This document shows, piece after piece, positions 54,372 through 58,116 of a stretch of 58,116 bases of DNA (position 1 is the first letter of the stretch; each line of letters begins with the position of its first letter). The translations under genes were made by a program, and so were the position numbers. Origin of the DNA: an uncultured Gammaproteobacteria bacterium (GTDB taxonomy: Bacteria > Pseudomonadota > Gammaproteobacteria > Enterobacterales > Psychrobiaceae); the NCBI GenBank assembly GCA_937139475.1, contig CAKZQF010000191.1:1-58116 (forward strand). Reading direction: 5' to 3'. The notes beneath the pieces are model-generated. The model was not told the DNA's origin. It did not search any database and saw only the letters and a list, made by a program, of their open reading frames with translations.

Positions 54372-55070
54372 GTGACCGTAGAAGCAATTAATCAAAAACA
54401 ACATGGCAATTTAAAGATAAAGGCAAACCCTACATTCATTCAAACTGAAAACCAACACTTTGCACCACTCGTTGTGCAAGAATTCGTTGCCGCTAGTCAG
54501 GATTATCCCATTGTTTTTGTAAAAGACAGTGAAACAGGACAATTTAAATCCATCGCCCTACTTGGTTTAAAGCCAGGTGAAAATGAGTTCTATAGTGATA
54601 ACGGCTGGAAAGGCAATTACCGACCTGAGGCATTTAGCCTTTACCCTTTTCTAGTAAGCCAGCCAGAAGGACAAGACAATGCCATTTTATGTTTTGATAG
54701 TGCCGCGTCTCTAGTCAATGACAGCGAAGGCCAAGCATTGTTTGACGAGAATGGTGTACAAACAAAGTGGTTATCTGAAACGGGCGAGCGTGTTGTTCAA
54801 TATGTCGAAAAGACTCAGGTGACTCAGAACTTCATTCAACTGCTTTTAGAGGCTGATATCCTTGCGCCACAGACTTTAACCTTAAAGTTAGCGGACGATA
54901 AAGAATACACATTAAACGGCCTTTACACCGTTGATGAGAAAAAGCTAACGGCATTAGATGATGATAAGTTTAATGCACTGCGCAAGACAGGTGCGCTTGC
55001 GCCAATTTATGCTTCTTTAATCTCAATGCAACGTGTTAATAACATCGCAAGCTTGAAGCTTAAAGATTAA
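54372..55070 (+). CDS. SapC-like protein 2
   Basis: Second SapC-family protein, 232 residues, GTG start with AGGAGA ribosome site. It shares with SapC-like protein 1 the blocks NLKIK near the start, VQEFVAASQDYPIVFVKD (protein 1: VHEFAKAGSAMPVIFIK), LLGLKPGENEFYSDNGWKGNYRP and LNGLYTVDEKKL...LRKTGALAPIYASL. No signal peptide. Last gene of the receptor-halogenase-halogenase-SapC run. The repeated pairing of a TonB receptor with a SapC gene on both sides of the divergent region implies a joint role, but none can be named. Confidence 0.85.
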   Translation: MTVEAINQKQHGNLKIKANPTFIQTENQHFAPLVVQEFVAASQDYPIVFVKDSETGQFKSIALLGLKPGENEFYSDNGWKGNYRPEAFSLYPFLVSQPEGQDNAILCFDSAASLVNDSEGQALFDENGVQTKWLSETGERVVQYVEKTQVTQNFIQLLLEADILAPQTLTLKLADDKEYTLNGLYTVDEKKLTALDDDKFNALRKTGALAPIYASLISMQRVNNIASLKLKD

Positions 55071-55079
55071 GCTGAGCTG

Positions 55080-55099
55080 GCCCCTGTTTTGACAGGGGC
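55080..55099. terminator. Hairpin between convergent SapC-like gene 2 and nagX
   Basis: Stem GCCCCTGT / ACAGGGGC, 4-base loop, without a clear T run on either strand. Confidence 0.55.
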
Positions 55100-55106
55100 A
55101 CTTATC

Positions 55107-56204
55107 TCACACCTTAATTATAATATTACGTTTATAAAGAATATTAGAAATTAGCCAAAATAGTGCAACGTGCAAAAGCGCAAAGACCAGCGACGCCATT
55201 TTGGCTGGCATCCACTGCGCAATAGTTAAATATAAATAATCATACAACACCACATCATTAGCAACATTGATCAAATAATAGGTTGTTGCCCACAACCAAG
55301 ATAAAACATAGATAAACATCGGGTTAGTGCCATAAACCAACAAAGGGTCTACTAACTTTAGCTGTGCTTTGATATCAACCAGCCAAATAAAAGATGCTAA
55401 AACAACTAATGCGGCCCCAGAGGAAAACAGCACATAGGAGCTAGTCCATAATGATTTATTAATCGGTAGCACAAAATCCCAGGCCAAAGAAACTCCAATA
55501 AGGCCAACCCCCATAAGAATAAGTCCTTTGATGCTTTCTAGCTTACTTGATGTGTTTAATAAATATTGTGTTGCAAGAAAGCCAATAAGGACATTAACCA
55601 CAGCAGGCAGTGTACTAAGTAGGCCCTCTGGATCAAATGCCAGCCCTTTGCCCTGCCAAAGGTGGCTTGCTCCCAACACCGCTAAATCGACCTGTCTTAC
55701 GACATTGTCTGTTAGCGAATATGCATCGCCATTACCAAGCTGTAATATGCCCCAGTAGCCTATCAATATGATCCCTGAACTAATCACAAGAAGACGCAAA
55801 CTAAGCAGCAAAATTAATAATGAGGCCACACCATAAGCTATCCCCAGCCGCTGTAGCACTCCCATCATTCGTAACTCATCTAGCCCTCCATTATGACCGT
55901 AAGCATTTAACGCCAGGCCCAGTCCAAAAATAACGGCACTGCGTTTTATAATTTTGCCGGCCGCAGCGTGACTATATTGATATCCCGACTTAGCAAACGA
56001 AAAATAGAGTGCCGAGCCTATGATAAATAGGAAGAATGGAAAGATGAGATCAGTTGGCGTTGCACCATGCCAATCTGCGTGTAGTAATGGGCTATAAACA
56101 TTCGACCAAGAGCCTGGTGTATTAACCAAAATCATCAGCGCGATTGTTATTCCTCGAAAAGCATCCAATGCAAGATATCTCGTATTACTTCCCACAGCGG
56201 TCAA
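55107..56204 (-). CDS. nagX: NagX-type DUF5009 membrane protein
   Basis: Inner-membrane protein of 365 residues with about ten hydrophobic segments. The opening RYLALDAFRGITIALMILVNTPGSWSNVYSPLLHADWHGATPTDLIFPFFLFIIGSAL (in parts) is the DUF5009/HGSNAT-like signature also found in heparan-alpha-glucosaminide acetyltransferase; His in LLHADWHG is conserved. Family members in nag regulons are called NagX; proposed roles are transport or acetylation of GlcNAc or oligomers, unproven. A NagR operator is 43 bases upstream, and nagR is divergent beyond it. Confidence 0.9.
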   Translation of the reverse strand: MTAVGSNTRYLALDAFRGITIALMILVNTPGSWSNVYSPLLHADWHGATPTDLIFPFFLFIIGSALYFSFAKSGYQYSHAAAGKIIKRSAVIFGLGLALNAYGHNGGLDELRMMGVLQRLGIAYGVASLLILLLSLRLLVISSGIILIGYWGILQLGNGDAYSLTDNVVRQVDLAVLGASHLWQGKGLAFDPEGLLSTLPAVVNVLIGFLATQYLLNTSSKLESIKGLILMGVGLIGVSLAWDFVLPINKSLWTSSYVLFSSGAALVVLASFIWLVDIKAQLKLVDPLLVYGTNPMFIYVLSWLWATTYYLINVANDVVLYDYLYLTIAQWMPAKMASLVFALLHVALFWLISNILYKRNIIIKV

Positions 56205-56246
56205 CCTCTAGCAATGTTATGAGTAAAAGACCTACACTACCACAGA

Positions 56247-56260
56247 TGACAGCGCTGTCA
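56247..56260. promoter_or_regulatory. NagR operator E, between nagX and nagR
   Basis: Perfect palindrome TGACAGCGCTGTCA, 43 bases before nagX and 130 bases before nagR. It may also give NagR autoregulation. Confidence 0.9.
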
Positions 56261-56389
56261 ATTTGAACTACACTGAATATAGACAAACTTGACTCAAATA
56301 ATCATTGCAGGAAGCAAAGAAAGCCCATAATCTTACTGCGTATTTTAACCCTTGAAAGTCATCAACGAGATGAAAGAGCGCCTAACTAG

Positions 56390-57403
56390 ATGAAAAGTAA
56401 TATCAATGACGTTGCAAAGCATGCCGGTGTATCAATAAAGACCGTTTCTCGCGTTATGAATAACGAACCATCTGTTCGTCAGAGTACTCGTGATAAAGTA
56501 CTTGAGTCAGTTAACGCACTTAGCTATCGACCTAATTCAGCAGCACGAAACCTTGCGGCGACCAAGTCTTATACTATTGCCTACATCTACGATAACCCTA
56601 ACGCTTATTATGTTATCGATATGCAAAACGGCATTTTGTCAGAATGTCGTAAGCAAGGTTACGAACTGTTGATTCATCCTTGCAATGCCAAAGATCCTAC
56701 CATCGTGTCTCAACTAGGTGCGATGATAAAAGTAGCTCAACTCGCTGGTGTGGTACTAACGCCACCATTTTCAGAAATGCCCGTGCTGGTTGACGCGCTT
56801 AAGGCACAAGATATCAAGTTTGTTCGCGTACTCTCAGGTAACCAATCACCAGACCCTGCATTTCCCTGTGTTATGGTAGACGATCATCAAGCGGCCTTTA
56901 ATATTACTGAGCACCTTATTCAGCTAGGCCATACTGATATCGCTTTTATCGCCGGTGGCAAAGAACATAAATCGACATTCGAGCGCCTCGCGGGATTTAA
57001 GGCAGCGCTCGCAGAAAATGACATAGCAGTTAATCCAGACTTTATTATCGATGGCGAGTATTCATTTGACTCAGGTGTCAGCGGGGCACAGCAGTTACTC
57101 GGGCTTAGCAAAAAGCCAAGCGCTATATTCTCTTGTAATGATGAAATAGCGGCGGGTGCATTGTTTGCCTCTCGTCTAGAAAACATCTCCATCCCTGAGC
57201 AGCTATCTATCGTTGGTTTTGAAAACAGCCCATTCTCTCGTCAAACATGGCCTAAACTTACAACGGCAGATCAGCCAAACAGTGAAATAGCACAACGAGC
57301 AACTCAGTTACTGATTACTTCTATCCGCAACAAACAAGAAGATGCTCTATCTAATACATTTGTTCCTGCATTGATCACGCGCGATTCCAGTGGAAAGATA
57401 TGA
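56390..57403 (+). CDS. nagR: LacI-family repressor of N-acetylglucosamine genes
   Basis: Transcriptional repressor of 337 residues. LacI helix-turn-helix at 4-23 (INDVAKHAGVSIKTVSRVMN) with the hinge helix RPNSAARNLA near 47-56; the rest is a sugar-binding periplasmic-protein fold (IAYIYDNPNAYYVIDMQNGILSEC, FIAGGKEHKSTFERLAGFKAAL, FSCNDEIAAGALFASRL). It probably recognises TGACARCGYTGTCA, whose five copies precede nagK, hex, both receptors and nagX. The inducer is likely GlcNAc-6-phosphate or a related sugar (inference). It is at the right end of the regulon and followed by a terminator. Confidence 0.92.
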   Translation: MKSNINDVAKHAGVSIKTVSRVMNNEPSVRQSTRDKVLESVNALSYRPNSAARNLAATKSYTIAYIYDNPNAYYVIDMQNGILSECRKQGYELLIHPCNAKDPTIVSQLGAMIKVAQLAGVVLTPPFSEMPVLVDALKAQDIKFVRVLSGNQSPDPAFPCVMVDDHQAAFNITEHLIQLGHTDIAFIAGGKEHKSTFERLAGFKAALAENDIAVNPDFIIDGEYSFDSGVSGAQQLLGLSKKPSAIFSCNDEIAAGALFASRLENISIPEQLSIVGFENSPFSRQTWPKLTTADQPNSEIAQRATQLLITSIRNKQEDALSNTFVPALITRDSSGKI

Positions 57404-57434
57404 TAACGCAGTATTATTCAATATCAGAAACAAA

Positions 57435-57462
57435 AAAAGCCCAGTCATTAGACTGGGCTTTT
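57435..57462. terminator. Bidirectional terminator after nagR
   Basis: Arms AAAAGCCCAGTC / GACTGGGCTTTT with a 4-base loop; A run before and T run after. It ends nagR and would also end minus-strand transcripts from the 5S-like repeats. Confidence 0.88.
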
Positions 57463-57476
57463 CGCTAGATAGATCT

Positions 57477-57630
57477 TTGGCAATCTCCTACTCTCTTGAG
57501 CCGCAGTCCGTCGAACAGCGTTCGACGCAACAAGGCGAAAGCAAGTTGGGGACAAAACGGCAGGATAGCCGTTTTGCACGGCACTGGCCGCCCGAAGGGT
57601 GAGTGACATGGATGTTGCGAATGATCCCCC
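57477..57630 (-). pseudogene. Diverged 5S rRNA 3'-end-like segment with inserted stem-loops
   Basis: TTGGCAATCTCCTACTCTC (57477-57495) is close to the complement of a gammaproteobacterial 5S rRNA 3' end (GAGAGTAGGA...TTGCCAA). Then come a stem-loop CGTCGAAC-AGC-GTTCGACG, TTGGGG as in the 5S helix, a second stem-loop CAAAACGGC / GCCGTTTTG, and CCCCC before repeat copy 1. An intact 5S gene is not present; the 5' half cannot be matched. Confidence 0.45.
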
Positions 57631-57873
57631 TGCGCAGCAGCGGGTGTCATCGGGATTAGGCCATCGCGTTAGCGTTCAGGATAACGGTCTCGCAGATACA
57701 CTGGTATCAAGGAGGCGATAACATTTTAGCTCGCGTAGAAAACGAAAAAGGCCTCGCAACTTAATGCGAGGCCTTTATTCTGAATGGGTGATTGGCAATG
57801 TCCTACTCGGGTAAGCTGTGACCGTTAGTCCAGCGGACTAACGCAGCTCAGCTTGCCAAGTTGGGGAAGCCCC
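57631..57873. repeat. 243-base tandem repeat, copy 1
   Basis: Identical to copy 2 except at 57661 (C here, T at 57904). Each copy contains a terminator-like hairpin (57745-57776, GGCCTCGCA / TGCGAGGCC with A and T runs), a 5S 3'-end-like piece TTGGCAATGTCCTACTC (57792-57808), a stem-loop CGTTAGTCC-AGC-GGACTAACG with outer pairing GGTAAGCTG/CAGCTTGCC, and TTGGGGAAGCCCC, the 5S helix-IV-like hairpin. No coding signal. Confidence 0.85.
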
Positions 57874-58116
57874 TGCGCAGCAGCGGGTGTCATCGGGATT
57901 AGGTCATCGCGTTAGCGTTCAGGATAACGGTCTCGCAGATACACTGGTATCAAGGAGGCGATAACATTTTAGCTCGCGTAGAAAACGAAAAAGGCCTCGC
58001 AACTTAATGCGAGGCCTTTATTCTGAATGGGTGATTGGCAATGTCCTACTCGGGTAAGCTGTGACCGTTAGTCCAGCGGACTAACGCAGCTCAGCTTGCC
58101 AAGTTGGGGAAGCCCC
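57874..58116. repeat. 243-base tandem repeat, copy 2 (reaches window end)
   Basis: Second unit, one mismatch from copy 1. Hairpin at 57988-58019 and 5S-like piece at 58035-58051. The window ends exactly at the last base of the unit, so more copies or the rRNA operon itself may follow on the minus strand. Confidence 0.85.

Noticed and set aside
57390..57650. Short frames on both strands over the first 5S-like unit
   Set aside because: They fall in palindromic, rRNA-like sequence and their composition reflects stem-loops, not codons.
57631..58116. CRISPR array at the right end
   Set aside because: The repeats are 243 bases long and directly adjacent without spacers; no short regular repeat or cas gene is present.

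Overview
The window looks like a chromosome segment from a marine gammaproteobacterium of the order Alteromonadales. I infer a Colwelliaceae- or Alteromonadaceae-like organism from the combination of glycosaminoglycan lyases and sulfatases, large TonB-dependent receptors, NagP/NagX/NagR-type N-acetylglucosamine genes and FAD-dependent halogenase-like proteins; the exact genus cannot be fixed from the sequence. No CRISPR array, prophage, tRNA or intact rRNA gene was seen.

Region 1 (1-20.9 kb) is a polysaccharide utilization locus for a sulfated uronic-acid polymer, most likely chondroitin/dermatan sulfate and possibly hyaluronan. A secreted chondroitinase-ABC-like PL8 lyase and a chondroitinase-B-like PL6 lyase fused to a DUF1961-like lectin fold would cut the polymer. 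Two sulfatases (one Sec-exported, one with a twin-arginine lipoprotein signal) would remove sulfate, and a GH105 hydrolase would release the unsaturated uronate. A TonB receptor would import oligomers. A TRAP transporter (dctP, start of dctQ), KduI and KduD would take the unsaturated uronate to 2-keto-3-deoxygluconate. A DUF4861 lipoprotein and a free DUF1961 protein are of unknown function. An 18-bp inverted repeat, TTGTATGANNTCATACAA and variants, lies in front of the main transcription units and probably binds one GntR-type repressor not encoded here. A LysR-dadA pair is embedded in the locus.

Region 2 (20.9-37.6 kb) is mixed metabolism: two methyltransferases, a GlpD-type dehydrogenase, a peroxiredoxin-like protein without its usual first cysteine, an orphan TonB receptor, a glutarate cluster (LysR, gcdH, CoA-transferase), an LRAT-like protein, a LysE exporter, an oxidative-stress block (oxyR, OxyR-like site, ahpC, ahpF) and a CHASE-GGDEF diguanylate cyclase.

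Region 3 (37.7-57.4 kb) is an N-acetylglucosamine regulon. nagP-nagA-nagK, a GH20 hexosaminidase, two divergent TonB receptors, two SapC-like proteins, two FAD-dependent halogenase-like proteins, nagX and the LacI regulator nagR are tied together by five copies of the palindrome TGACARCGYTGTCA. GlcNAc freed from hyaluronan by region 1 could enter this pathway, so the two regions may be linked metabolically. The halogenase/SapC/TonB cassette is the part with the least understood biology.

Region 4 (57.4-58.1 kb) is non-coding. It holds one diverged and two near-identical 243-bp tandem units carrying fragments that resemble the 3' end of 5S rRNA on the minus strand, interrupted by stem-loops. 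The window stops exactly at the end of the second unit, suggesting an rRNA operon or repeat-induced assembly edge just beyond.
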